NCBI GenBank assembly: GCA_016801845.1
Contig: CM028911.1
Span: 7,920,885-7,984,884, forward strand
Source: Polydactylus sextarius
Taxonomy: Eukaryota > Chordata > Actinopteri > Polynemidae
Direction: 5' to 3'
DNA length: 64,000 nucleotides
Made by a program: the position numbers and the translations under genes. The notes beneath the pieces were generated by a model, which was not told where the DNA came from, ran no database searches, and saw nothing but the letters and a program-made list of their open reading frames with translations. This document shows positions 28,701 to 40,761 of the stretch, in pieces (the first letter of the stretch is position 1; every line of letters starts with the position of its first letter).

Positions 28701-31700
28701 TGGAAACATCAGAAATGATGGAGGCATCCGGTAAATGCAGAGTAGCGAATGGTTTGGAACAACCAAATATATAATGTGAAAATCCTGCAGCGTAGATCTA
28801 GCAGCCTGTAATTATCAGGTTTGGGAGTGATCCAGTTCACTCAGCTGCCTCAAATGTCTGTTATTTTTCCATTTTTATATCTGGGCAGCGAATATAGCAA
28901 CAAACTACTGCATGGTACTGCAGCTGAGCCTATGAGTTTTCCTGCTGCTGTTTCTTTAGTATTTTAACTGGTGAAGTGCCAAAGCATGTGTTCACCTTAC
29001 CACCATAAACCAGATCTACTGCTGCAGCTGCTGCTTTCATGAGACACATGAAATAACGACTGCAGATGGGAAGGATTTCCATAACTCAAATGAAACTCAC
29101 ATCAACTTCTGCATCTCTTAAATAAACACATAGTGCCTGGATTTTCAAGCTATATGAAAAATAAATGCATGCCAGAGACATTTCTAAACTAAAACCAGCA
29201 ATTATCTACCACTCCACATAACAGATGCATTTCAATAATATCATGGAGTCCAGCTTTAAGCCAATAAAGGGAGTCCAGAATCATAGTGTGCATGAGGTGA
29301 GTATGGAGAGGATTGGGTTTTCACTATTGCGGTCCCAGGATTTGGTCCTAAACAGAGCCCTGGTAGCCTGCAGCCTGGCAGCCTCTGTGTTTTTAGCCCC
29401 TCCCTGCTGGGTAGTGGGCTGTTCTGTGAATGAAGTCTTTGTCCCGTGGGTCAACCCCCGAAAAGGCTCTCTGTGTAGCCTTCATCCCTACGCCAGGCCC
29501 TGGCCCTTGCACATACTGGACCAAAGCATCAGCTCTGAACCTTTAACCCCCTCGGCTTCAGGCTGTATCACAACTCACTGACTATGGCAGGAATGCTTCG
29601 CCTGTGGTGAGATTAAAATGAACGGCTAGAGACTTCAGAGCCAAGAGGTTATGCTTCTAATAACAAATGTTTGGCTTTCAAGAGGAAGGCAGCCGAGGCC
29701 ATAAAAGGAGAAACGACATAAAAAAACAAAACAAAAAAAAAAAAAAAAACATTTTGACAATTATTCCTCCAGGTTTTGAAAAGTTAATGCTATGAAATTT
29801 CAAGAAACTTCCATGGTCATCTTAGAGAATAACCTCAAAAATAAAACTATCAAGCTTTGAAATTACGTTATATCCATCTGCCTGCTTAATTAATTAATCA
29901 AAAAATAACCTAAAAATCTAAATCTAAAAATCTAATTTCTGAGAAACTGAGAAATAAATTGATATGTAATTAATTATGTAATTTTTCACAGATAAAACAC
30001 CTAAATTAATTGTTTCCAGCTTTTTAAAAAAAAAAAAAAAAAAAAATTCCTTTGAATTATTCTTCTGTGTTAATAAACTAAATATCTTTAGGTTTTGTCA
30101 TGTCCAAAAATATTTGAGCAAATGGAATATGTAAACTTGGGTTTTAGCAAATTGATACCAATATTTTTGACTATTTTTTCATACTTTAGGGTGCAAATAA
30201 TGTAAATGCTTGTAAGCTGCAGTACAAAACGATAGTAGGTAAACTACTGCCTATATCTTTAAATATTTGCTGGACAATAATGTACTAATCTCCTCATCTG
30301 AAGTTCAGAAAATTAGCATACATGCCAAAATGTCAAACTTATTGTTGTAATTAGACGTAAAGCGAGTTTAAATTAAATTCTCCGTTCAATATGTGACAGA
30401 CAGCACTGACCATGCATGAATGACCGAAGTTAACCATCGAACAGTGGAACAGGAGGCCCCAGTGACCCTGACCATGGCTATAAAGTTCATCACATCAAGC
30501 AAGATATGTTTGCTGAGGCAGCAGAGACGGGACAGAATAGAAACCACTGACAAAGTGACGCAAAAGGAGTAAGACCACCTTTGTGCTTTGTCATCAGATC
30601 ACAGAACCAGAACTTGCTGTTCACTTTGTTGACAAGTGTTTCCACATTCAATCACTGAGGAAGTCAACCAAACTGAGGAGTTAATTGGTTTAATAAGCTG
30701 CAGCACGTCTTATTTGCAGTGTGCTACTTTAACAACACTTTTTATACGAGCCAGAAGTTCTTCTAATAAAAAGATTTTCCTTACACTTCTCCTTAGAAAA
30801 ACAAACCCACAAATACAGAGCTCTTATAGGCTCAAAAGACCTTTGATTGAATATACACAGATGGATCTGACTTCAAGGGACCACTTTTAAATTAAACCAA
30901 TTCTTTCTAGGGGAAGATGACACCTCTAACACATTTTAGGATGAGAAAGGAACAAAGCATGAATGTTATCTGAGAGTGATAAACCACAAAGTACATCATC
31001 AGTTTCTTTGTGTCTGATTCAAGGTGTCATTCCGACTTCATGTCACAGTCTGACCATTCGTTGAATGACATGTGAGGAGAACAGCAAGTACACTGCTCTT
31101 TAGAGGTTTTTGCCATCTGAAGAGGAACTTACAAACTTACAAGAAGATGGAAGGAATATAGGTGTTACAGTGCAGATGACTGTGAGGTTGATAACCTCTG
31201 TATTAGAGAAAGAGATGTGGAAACTGTGTGGTGGATATCTCACCTGCCACACTGTAGCTGCTGGGAGAGAAAACAAAGTCACTATTAGGTACTCCGTCAC
31301 GAAGCCAGCGGATCTTGACAGGTTCTGGAGGTCCCAATGCTTCACATAACAGTGTGAAAGATGTTCCTCTTGTAACGTTCCTGTCCTCAGGTTGGTGAGT
31401 GAATGTAGGTAGACCTATAGACAGATCGAAGATGAGTGGAAGCATCAGGAAAAGATAAAGAAGGAGCAGCCAGTGCCAGTTACAACTCACCATCTACCTC
31501 CAAGATGATTGACTCAGACTCGACCACCGTGTTGCTGATATTCAGTTTGCAGCGATACTCGCCAGCATCCGCTTTCACTACACTGTTAATGCTGAAAAAT
31601 GTATGAGGACACATCAATGATTCTGTGTATTCAGCCTAGATACATACATTACATGTTACCATCATACCTGACAGTGGAGAGGAGAGTTACAACTGAGTCT

Positions 31701-32895
31701 GTGTTGGTCTGGAGGTCGTTGATCGAAACCTGACCATTTTCTGCCATGTCCTGCCCATTCTTCATCCAGATGATGTTGGGTTCCACTCTAGAATCGGGTA
31801 TGTCAATGGAGCAGTTGAATTTAATCTCATGGCCCTCTGATAGGTTGATGGAACCTATGGTGTGTTTGAAGCGCAGCTGTTTGAGCTGTTCTGGGCTCAG
31901 ATAAACTCTCGGAGCACGGCCCCGAATCACAAGGGTCTCGGAGTTCCGGATTGGTCTGTGGAACCGGCTCTTAGAATGCTGGGCTGTTTATGAAAGGAAC
32001 ACATGAGGTTATATTATAGTGACAGAAGCACAGTAAATACAAAATATGATTTCGGCTTTACACAAAATAATTACATGAAGAAAAAAAACAGAAAAAACAT
32101 ATGACACATGATATAAAAATAAGAATCAAACATCAAAACACACATACAAAATATAGTTAATCCACAAACCACCATAAAGCAGCTTCATGACTATGTAAGA
32201 CTGAGGTTTGTGTTGATCAATCAATCGATTAATCTATTGAGTAAGAAAAATAGCGAAAATGGACATTAAACTCCATTTGATTGTTTTTTTTTTAAATGTA
32301 TTTATTATTTACAAATATATTTTGAAAACTGAGAAAAAATACAACCTCCATATCTGAAAACAAATATCCAGACAAATTTAGGGTTTCATCCTTTAAACAG
32401 CTACTTTTATCAAAATAGTTGATGATCAGTTTTATGTGGACGACCAATCAGTGAAAACACTGAACAGCAACACCACTTAGATTTGACTGTAAAAGTCAAA
32501 GAATCTACCCAATAACTGTTTTAAAAATGTCGTGTTTTTGTTGTGATTTAATCAAACTATCCGCTGCTCAATCAGTCCCACTTTTTTTTTTTTTTTTTTT
32601 ACGACCACTTACGTAAGATACACGTAACTTCGTGAAATTCGTCAAGCTTTACCAACGTGGACATGTGCCATTTAAATGTAAATGTTTAGGATCTACTCCA
32701 GCTACAGAGACGTGGCTTTTTCTGCATATTTACATCGAGTTGAGGCTAAAATCTCAGACAAGTTGGTACATAAAAAGAAAACTACCCCCCAGGAAAAATA
32801 AACAACTCACCGCTGACCGGACCCTCCACAAGAATGGCTGTAATCGTTGAAAAGAGAAAAACTCCAAACCAGCCTGGAGTTGATTTCTTTGCCAT
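19741..32895 (-). CDS. mertk: MERTK receptor tyrosine kinase (TAM family), complete, 19 coding exons
   Basis: Plasma-membrane receptor for GAS6/PROS1 that drives clearance of dying cells and photoreceptor debris. Exons in order: 32811-32895, 31668-31983, 31491-31591, 31244-31414, 27090-27176, 26862-26977, 26587-26776, 25814-25959, 23793-23928, 23409-23556, 22692-22780, 22481-22576, 22262-22342, 22078-22170, 21839-21957, 21635-21744, 21343-21502, 20681-20817, 19741-20194. Sum 2835 bases, 944 aa, with 19 exons as in mammalian MERTK. Order: signal peptide, two Ig domains, two FN3 domains, transmembrane helix about 466-486, kinase domain. Visible motifs are the P-loop LGEGEFGSV (558-566), VAVK lysine 584, HRDLAARN (Asp 688), DFG (Asp 706), activation-loop YSGDYY, the TAM signature KWIAVES (730-736), and a tail YINT (Tyr 837) that fits a GRB2-type site. 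Tail motif ENSVVTADIH and the TMEM87B/FBLN7 neighbours favour MERTK over AXL or TYRO3. The intron after 21839-21957 has a GC donor. Confidence 0.95.
21181..21234. repeat. 27-bp tandem duplication
   Basis: Two adjacent copies of a 27-base unit beginning GTAAAACAGAAAATA (21181-21207 and 21208-21234) differ at a few positions. It sits in the mertk intron just downstream of the DFG exon. Confidence 0.75.
21833..21838 (-). other. mertk: Non-canonical GC splice donor in the mertk kinase domain
   Basis: On the minus strand the exon ends AATCCAATG and the intron starts GCAAGT. The join ENPM to FLPTQSLL is in frame and matches the kinase fold. The nearest alternative GT (four bases on) breaks the frame. 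This is a second GC-AG intron in the window. Confidence 0.85.
27177..31243. other. Largest mertk intron, no gene seen
   Basis: This 4.07-kb intron interrupts the second Ig domain. I see no exon with partner splice sites, only AT-rich sequence with A-runs (for example about 29729-29748 and 30025-30046). Open frames near 27.6-28.1 kb and 29.2-29.6 kb lack protein-like features. Confidence 0.5.
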
Positions 32896-34038
32896 GACCG
32901 GTGTGAGCTCTCCTCTCCTCTTCTCTCTGCTGCTGCTGCTGATCCTTCACTGGAAAACGTTTTTGTTTAATTATCAGTGGATTGTGCTGCAGCCCCCGAC
33001 ACTAACCAACATGACCCCTGGTTCAGTGGCTTTAACGCAGCTTGAATTCTGAGCTGAGAAGTTAACACACACAAGTGGAGAGAAAAACAGTTTTACCTTC
33101 CCCCGACGTCAGAGGAGGAGATCCCATGAAAGGCGGGACTGAGTGAAAGGCAGTGAAATACCGACAGGCACCAAAATACAGCAGTGAAACAACAGATCAG
33201 TGTGGCTACACCCCATAATACAATTCCCGGAATTCATTCATTCTTTTTTTTTCTTTTTGATCTATTTTTCCTATTAAACTTTACGTCATTTTTTAAAATT
33301 ATTTTATTATTAGATACAGGAACAAAAACACAATAAATATGATTTATTATACACATGTATGCATCCTACTAAGATATAGAGCAGCATGGAAGGTGATATC
33401 TTTACAGTTTTGGTTACAAGTTCTCAAAAATCCTTAAGAAGAAAAACAAAATTCTTGCAGTGTAGTTAAGCTGTCTGTGCAACTCTTCCACCAAGTGGTC
33501 AAATGTAGATACTGAGCATCAGTCATGGCTGGAGATGATGTTAACTCAGATACAGAAGAACATCAAGAATAAGAACATTTTATGTGACATAAAGAAAAAA
33601 CTGGATTTAGATTATTGGCTATGACAGAGACACTTTAGTTTTTAGTTTCCATTGAAGGAGCTTCTTAGAGATTAAGTTGATGGATATTTCTTCTGTAAAT
33701 TTCTATTTAGTTTAATTCACACATTTTGATATGTGATAAACTGGGTACAAACCGGTGACAAAGACCATTGATGATGGTTTATTCCATTTAGATTTCCAGT
33801 TCCTGTAAGACTGATTGAATGACTTGAAGTGATATCAAACTTGATGGGAAAGGGCAACAACTTCCATGAACAGTAACCATGAACTTTTCTAAACAGATAA
33901 ATGCTACATTGTCATTGTGAACATGATGGACACTTTCTGCTAAACTCAGCACAAATTTGTTTTTCTTCAGTTTCTCTTGACCCATTATCAGTCTGAAACA
34001 CTTCTTCTGTGTATGTCTTAAATGTGTCCTTGTTGGTT
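32896..34038. other. mertk promoter/5' region and lhcgr 3' UTR
   Basis: The region directly above 32895 should hold the mertk 5' UTR and promoter; no TATA box is obvious. Toward 34039 is the 3' UTR of the receptor gene. A minus-strand poly-A hexamer (TTTATT on plus) at 33779-33784 gives a 3' UTR near 260 bases. No other gene is seen. Confidence 0.45.
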
Positions 34039-37000
34039 TCAGGTGAGCTCCTCCTCTCTGTGGTGGTGGGTCTGCCGTGACATGGCAGCCAGCTTCACTC
34101 CTGTGTCGGATCCTTCATTCTTGGGTCCCAGGTTGCTCTTGTTCGCTTTTCCTGAACAGTAGGCCTTCATACGATAAACACTGGTCTTGCTTTTACAGCA
34201 GCCAATTGCACTTATGAGCTGATACGCGTCCTTTCTAAAAGCCTTGGTGAAGATAGCATAAAGGAACGGATTGGCACAAGAATTGATGGGGAAGAAGAGG
34301 ACCAGCAGAATCTTGGAGTTGGTAACTGTGATGAGAGGAACCTTGAAGGCTGCGGAGATGGCGAAGAAGGAGATTGGTGCCATGCAGAGAAAATCTGTGA
34401 AGATGAGCACAGCCATGCGCTTTGCAATCTTGGTGTCAGCACTTCTTCTGGGGAATTCAGGATTCTTTACAGCCAGATAGATCAGCACATAACAAACACA
34501 CACAACAATGAAGGCACCCACATTGAAAAGCAGGATAATGATGATGAAAGCCTGAGCCAGCGGAGTCTCTATGTCCATGGGTAAACACATGCTGACTTTA
34601 GTGTAACTGCTTACACCAACTAGAGGCAGCATCCCCATCCCCAAACAGATGAACCAACCAGCCGCCATAATACTCACTGCCTGTGTAAGTACTAGACGGC
34701 GCTCTACCTGTAGAGCATTGGTGATGGTGTGCCAGCGCTCCAGAGTGATGGTGCAGAGTGTGTAAACTGAAAGCTCTCCACCGAACACAGACAGGAAGCC
34801 TGCGGCGCTACAGCCCGGCCCTGTCTGCCATTCAATAGCATGTTGACTGTAGTAACCACGTGTGCGCAGGTCTACAGTCGCTATCATCAGAAGGTAGATG
34901 CCAATGCAGAGGTCAGCGAAAGCCAGGTGACACATGAGGAAACGAGGCACCATCAGTTTGCTCCGGCTGGTGAAGAAGACCAGGAGCACTGTCAGGTTAC
35001 CTGCGATGGCCAGGATGTTGATAAACCAAATGGCAACTCTGAGAAAACTGAAACCTGCAATGTCCTCACAGGGATTGAAAGCATCTGCTTCAGGTGTGCA
35101 AACCAAAGTTGGATTGGTCTGACAGAAGTCCAACTCGGGATAGTGGAAACTTATATCTCTAAAAACTTCATCATTGACAAAGAAGTCAACATCTGAGAAG
35201 AATGGCATGTCCATGGCTAGATTCATATCAGATGAACCTCCAATCACATGCTGGACCCTGAAAGAACAGAGAGAAATCCTTTATATACATGTCTCACAGT
35301 GTGTCATTCCAAATTTAATACTGACAGTTGTCATTGTATTTGGTTTAAGACAGGAGAACATAACCAAGATAATGTTTTCACCTTCCTGATGTATCACTCT
35401 TATCACAATCCTGCATGGAGCCATTAGTCCATGCAGGATTGATCAGACTGCCCCTGAAGCAAAACAAAGTATATGTAAAGACTCAAAAATATAAACTCAT
35501 CCGTTTAATACTTGCATGTATATCATAGTCCATTGCTGTTGAATAAGCCATAAATTGCACTATGGAAGTCACCTATGTGTGTTCCAGCTCAGCAGTGCAC
35601 AGCAGTGACTGTTGTAGGTGAGATGAGCCTCTCGCAGGCTCCACAGTCCCTGCAGTGGAGGCAGACTCTTCTAAGGCGTACGCTGACTGAGCTAACAAGA
35701 CCCGAACTGACTCCAGTCCGTGCGTTGGCAATTTTGTGAGAGCTGTGGCAGATACGTCCCTGTGAAATTACAAACAAGAATATAACAACACGAAGGTGTA
35801 AGAGTCTCTTTGTACACTTTCTCAGAGAGTTAAGTCTGTCAAAATCACTCAATTCACCCATGGAGCTTAAAGTTAGTTTGTGATTTATTCAGTTAGTCTG
35901 ACAAATGTTCTCTTCTTTTATTTCCCAAATAAATAAAGTCAATAAATTATGCATTAAGTGACTCCTGAGAAACAATATCACTTACAGGACTCCAGGGCCT
36001 GTTGCTCCTTTAAAAGCGTCTCTGTGGATCTCTCTGAGGTTTCGGTTATTCTTTAACATTCTAAAAATAGACAAAATTTGGGGTAAGAGAACAAATCTTT
36101 ATGTTATAATGTGATGAAATCTTGTGGTTAGAAAAAAAAACGAAAACAAAATGTGGGAAAATACAGTTTATCTATCTTGGTCCCATTGAAGGCATTGTCA
36201 TGTATTTCTTTGACGCCGTTGTTGTACAGGTTCCTGCAAATCAGTTACAAGATTATTTTGATTAAAGTAACAAAGAATTTGGTGCATCTCACTATCTAAC
36301 ATTTTTTTACACTAATAATTAAATGGGGTTTCTTTTGCATCACTTACATTGTAATGTATTCTTTTGTCATTCCAATGAAAGCATTTGGAGGTATTTCCGA
36401 TAAATACAGATTGTCACAAATATACCTGAAATAGCAAGATGGGGTATAGCAGTGTTATGAATGATATGTTTAAGGTGATGTGCCTTTTATTTTTGTTTTT
36501 TTATTTGTCCCTAGCAACAGATGTACTTACAAGATAAACTCTGATTCAAGAGACCTGATGGATGTAATGTCAGGGAAAAATGTTATCCCCGTATTTGAGA
36601 TGCTCCTGTTATGCAAAAGAAAACACGTCAGTTGTCATTTAGTGAAGTAATAAACAAACTTGTTGGTGTTAATATGAGACAAATACATATATTTCAGTTC
36701 TCTCACAGGTAATGCAGTTTGGGAAGGTTGTTAAATGTCTTTCTGCCGATGTGCGTCAGACTTCTCGTGTTCTGAATCGAGCTGCAAAGCAACAAAAGGC
36801 ATCACTTAATACAGTGTGTCACTGTTTTAAAAATTGCATTAGCTATTTTAAACAATCATAAAAGAGACTCACATTTCAGAGAGGTTAAGAAGATTATTGA
36901 ACGCTAATGTCTCAATGGTTTCCAGGGTCACGCTCTGAGCAATCTCACTGAGGTGTAAACAAACACAAAGTGACATGAAGTGGGTTTGAATTTAAACTGT

Positions 37001-37218
37001 TTTTAAACTCCAGAGTTAGTTCATCAAATAATCAATAATCATTGATGATTTATGACAAAGTTTACTGGCAGAATACAGATACATACATTCTCTGAACTCC
37101 TCTCAAACCGTCAAAGGAATGACTTGAAATAGTGTGAAAAGACATGTGATAGAGAAACCTGCAAAAGTAAATAAGAGAAAATATTACTTTTATTCAAATT
37201 TGATTCAACAAAGGTGAA

Positions 37219-37257
<39 letters not shown>

Positions 37258-38552
37258 GGGGGTGTGATGGTTTCGTACATGCATGAGGCTGTTAGCCTTG
37301 GTGCTCATGGACACTTATCAAGAGACACTCAAGGTTCTGTGATTTACCAGAGGAGAGGTCAAGATTTCCCACCTTCGAGGCGAGTGATCGTCTGCTGAAC
37401 TCTAAAATTGAGCTCTGAGGCCCACAAACTCTATAGACCAAGACAACGCACTGTACGCTCCAGTGTGTGAGAACAACTTGACATTTTCCCACGGCTAATT
37501 AAGATGCTCACATGCAGGGACCTGAATATATATAAAGTTTTATTACAGACACAGGTCCATATAACACATCATACAAAGTAATAGTATAAAACAAAAGGAA
37601 AAGGTAAAAGGAGATACAAAAATATGAAAAAGTACATATTATGAGATATAAAAGCTATTGAACCAATAGTGTTGCACTGTCCTACTTTTACTGTATAGTT
37701 TAATGAGAATGGGAAATGTAAACATTTCTCAGACCCAATGTCTCCCAGTCTGCACTGTAGCTCTATCTACATTTGTTATGTTAATATTTTGAATGTAAAA
37801 TATGACGTCATGAATGCAGCTTCAGAAAAGTGAACAGAAAAGTATCAGTAGCAAAAATGAAAATTTAAGTACAATCTAGTTACTCTGTTTTTTCTGAGAA
37901 ACTCAGAAACGCAAGCACAACACGAGGAGAAACAAAAGAAACACTGGGTGAATTTTTGGTTGAAGTTGTTTCAGTGTGTTGGCAGAAGAACAGCCTAGAC
38001 TTTTAAAAGTGTTTTACGTCTAAAAACTCTAAAATGATTTTAAATATGACAAGTTTTGTGTCAGAACACCTCCAATTAAAATGTAGCTTCATTTCGACCC
38101 GTAAACAACCGAGTATGTTCCAAACGGATCCTCGCTCCGTGCGTAAATACGCACAGAACGATCTTGATTATGTCTCTATCAGAGCTGTTAGTCTCGTAAA
38201 TAAAGACAAAGAAATGAATGTTATCTGTTATTATTATGACATAATGAATTAAGCGACATACGCTGAGAGATTAGCAATCAGACAGGATTGAAAACTCGTC
38301 AATGAACAGTAAGAATCATATCACACGTGCACCACCTCCCTGTCTCCTCTATATTCGAGTAACAGTGGCGTTAACTTACAGCCGTGCTTCTCTGTGGCCC
38401 GACATCACAGCAGACCTCTCTGTCACATTGTTACATCTGATTGTGTTGGATGAACAGCGGCAGATCCTCGGGCACAAGAAACCAGAAGCGGAATTGAACG
38501 CACAGAGGAATAAAACGATCCGAAAGAAGAGCAGCGGCAGCGACGTCTGCAT
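34039..38552 (-). CDS. lhcgr: Glycoprotein hormone receptor, best fit LH/choriogonadotropin receptor; one-base frameshift in exon 9
   Basis: Gonadal Gs-coupled receptor for luteinising hormone. Coding exons in order: 38380-38552, 37087-37158, 36873-36947, 36707-36781, 36531-36605, 36348-36425, 36165-36233, 35986-36060, 35573-35759, 35382-35453, 34039-35257. They encode a signal peptide, a cysteine-rich LRR cap (CPRICRC), LRR repeats, a hinge with HLTYNSHCCA, and an intact seven-helix domain with LERWH, FTDFLCMAPISFFA and NPFLYAIFTK. Eleven exons with a short hinge exon 10, plus MLPLVGVS, AAFKVPLITVTNSK and a GCCK tail, favour LHCGR over FSHR. The start ATG at 38550-38552 has a good context and opens a clear signal peptide. 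Exon 9 is 187 bases where the flanking phases need 186. The frame slips within 35660-35678, so read literally the protein ends after about 292 residues at TAG 35573-35575, before the membrane domain. The downstream exons look fully constrained, so a sequencing error or recent mutation is likelier than an old pseudogene. Confidence 0.85.
35406..35441. repeat. lhcgr: 14-bp perfect inverted repeat inside lhcgr exon 10
   Basis: The arms CAATCCTGCATGGA (35406-35419) and TCCATGCAGGATTG (35428-35441) are exact reverse complements with an 8-base loop. They fill half of the 72-base hinge exon, so the pre-mRNA could fold a stem-loop there. Confidence 0.85.
37159..38379. other. First intron of lhcgr
   Basis: About 1.2 kb between the signal/LRR-cap exon and the first LRR exon. 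Apart from the GT repeat I see nothing with gene-like structure. Confidence 0.6.
37221..37256. repeat. (GT)18 microsatellite
   Basis: Eighteen uninterrupted GT units lie in the first intron of the hormone receptor gene. Perfect repeats of this length are often length-variable between individuals. Confidence 0.95.
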
Positions 38553-40761
38553 TGTTGTTTCTGTTGGGAAAACGTCCGAACACACTGGAGCCAGAGGAAA
38601 CGCTGCGCATCAGTATGTGTGGTGCGTCCTTTAGTCAAGTCTCAGTCTTGTGCTGGAGCCGTGGCAGATCGTTAATGCGCAGAGAAGTTGAGCGAGCTGG
38701 TACACAGCTTCTTATCAAGTGGCTCATATGTGTCAGACTGTTGGCTGAGCTTTACTTTACTTTAATAACAGATTGACATTATTCATTTGGTAACTGAATA
38801 TAACATGTTGCTTTATTACATTACAGGATTGTTAAGCTGGAACATTTTAAAATATATACAATTGTCATGCAGCACATCTTATATCCTTGAATCAGTTGAA
38901 CAGCTTCATATCCACTTAATGTAACATGTTAACTCTAGATAAATGTGCAAATAGATGTTGATGTGACAATATTCTTATGAGTTCATTGTTTACTAAAGAT
39001 GTTTTTACTCAACTGTGGATAGAAACAACATTAAGGTGAGAGTTAAAAGTGTTAAATAAAGTCCATGACTCATCTACCAGAGGGACAGTCTTCTTATAAA
39101 GTTTAGAAGAACTTAGCCACTGAAATGTGGATAATCGCCCATCTGTCCAACTAGTCCCCCAAGGCTACAGCTCGACATTTTCCCCCTACATTCAAGGAGC
39201 AGGGCATTGTGTGGCTGAGCACTCACCATCTTCATTATTTGACGTGTTGACGGTGTAGATGCCTGGAAGAGGCATTCAAAAGTATGATGACAGTCTGATC
39301 AGAGAATGTCAGCAAGTTGGAGAGCAGATGTTTACCAGTAAAGGTTGAGTGAAGCGGTTTTGCAGCCCAATCTTATTTTGGAGCGTAGTTTATTGGATTT
39401 CGACACTTTGTCACTGGATCTCTTCTCGCTACTTGAGGTGTAAATGATAAATAAGAGCAACATTCATGAGTGGATGTTTTGCGTGTTCCAGTGCGTTGGC
39501 ATCTTACTTCCATGTCTGTATTGCAACAACAGACCTTGGTGTGTTCCTTGACAACTTATAAATATAACTTTAGTTATATAACACCAAAACCTTCAAGAGA
39601 TGATGTGCAATAACTTCTGTGATTTCCACTTCAATCAGAGTAGTCCAGTGTGTTTCCAGTGCCGCCCTTTCCTCTTGATTGTGTTTGCTCACTCTTGTGT
39701 CAGTAAGTGTGGTGTATTTAAGGATAATCACAAAAGATTTCTCCTGGCATAGACATAAAAAGCCAAGTCAATCACAATGTCCCTCAGGAGGACAGTGTGA
39801 CCCAAAGTCAAAACCCTCCCATTGCTGTATCTTGTTTGGCACGAGTTACAATATTGATAAAGGCAAGGCAGTAAACACACCCTTAACACACAAGATTAGC
39901 TTATTTTGCTTTTAAAATATCCTGAAAATAGGTGAAAGGCAGCCAGTATGTTTTGAATTTGACTATCTAATGGTAAAGTTATGTTGGGAGATGGTCGAAA
40001 TAATTTGTTTTGCACAAGTGAACTAAGCATGGTCATGTCAGGACGACACACTGAGGGCAAGACCCCGCTGCACTGGTGCTGCCAACTGTTACTTGTCGTA
40101 TCGTTTAACCTCCACTGGGTGGCGACAAAACAACAGGAAAGTGGGGTGCATTTACGGTCTGTGTATAAACAGTTTTTTCTGATTTAGATTTAGTATGTAA
40201 CCGATATAAAAGGATGAAATAAAAAAGAAAATACTGGACTTTTTTTGGAGGGATTCCACCATTGACATACGTTGTAATTACTTACTAAAAAAAACAGATT
40301 GTTCACGCGATTAGTATTTGTGTAATATTTATTTTTTATGTAATTTTTTTTTGAAAAAATAATTAATGCAAAAAACAGTCAGTGACGCCATAAACATGTC
40401 AAATTATCCGTTTAACTTAAAATATAACATTTCTTTTTTGTTGTTTGTACGCAGTTGGTTTAGGAAGACTATTATTTCCGACAGCACTGAAAGGCATCTT
40501 GTGGTCGGTTAAAGTTGCACCCAAACGCTGATCTGAAGTCAGTGTTCTACCCGCCTCCATTTTATAAAGACTATCAGTGAGTGCGGAAAAACCGACTCTG
40601 AACCAGCAGTGACAGGAAGTATCATTCAGGAAGTCAATGTCGCTGCTGCGACGAACCAAAGTTGTAGTCACAGTTAGATAGTAGACGTACAGTAAGAAAC
40701 ATATCTGTATATTTAGATAAGAAGGTCGTGTTAGCCAGTTTGTTAGTTATAGCCTGTAGCG
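38553..40761. promoter_or_regulatory. Divergent intergenic region between lhcgr and sft2d1
   Basis: The two genes are transcribed away from each other, so this 2.2 kb should hold both promoters and 5' UTRs. No TATA box or other motif is clear enough to call. This assignment rests on position, not on a recognised element. Confidence 0.4.

Noticed and set aside
29225..29581. 118-aa plus-strand open frame in the large mertk intron
   Set aside because: No homology or exon structure is visible, and it lies antisense inside an intron.
35245..35247. GTG at the head of the last receptor exon as a translation start
   Set aside because: It is an internal valine codon; the exon begins with an acceptor and joins in phase to the hinge exon.
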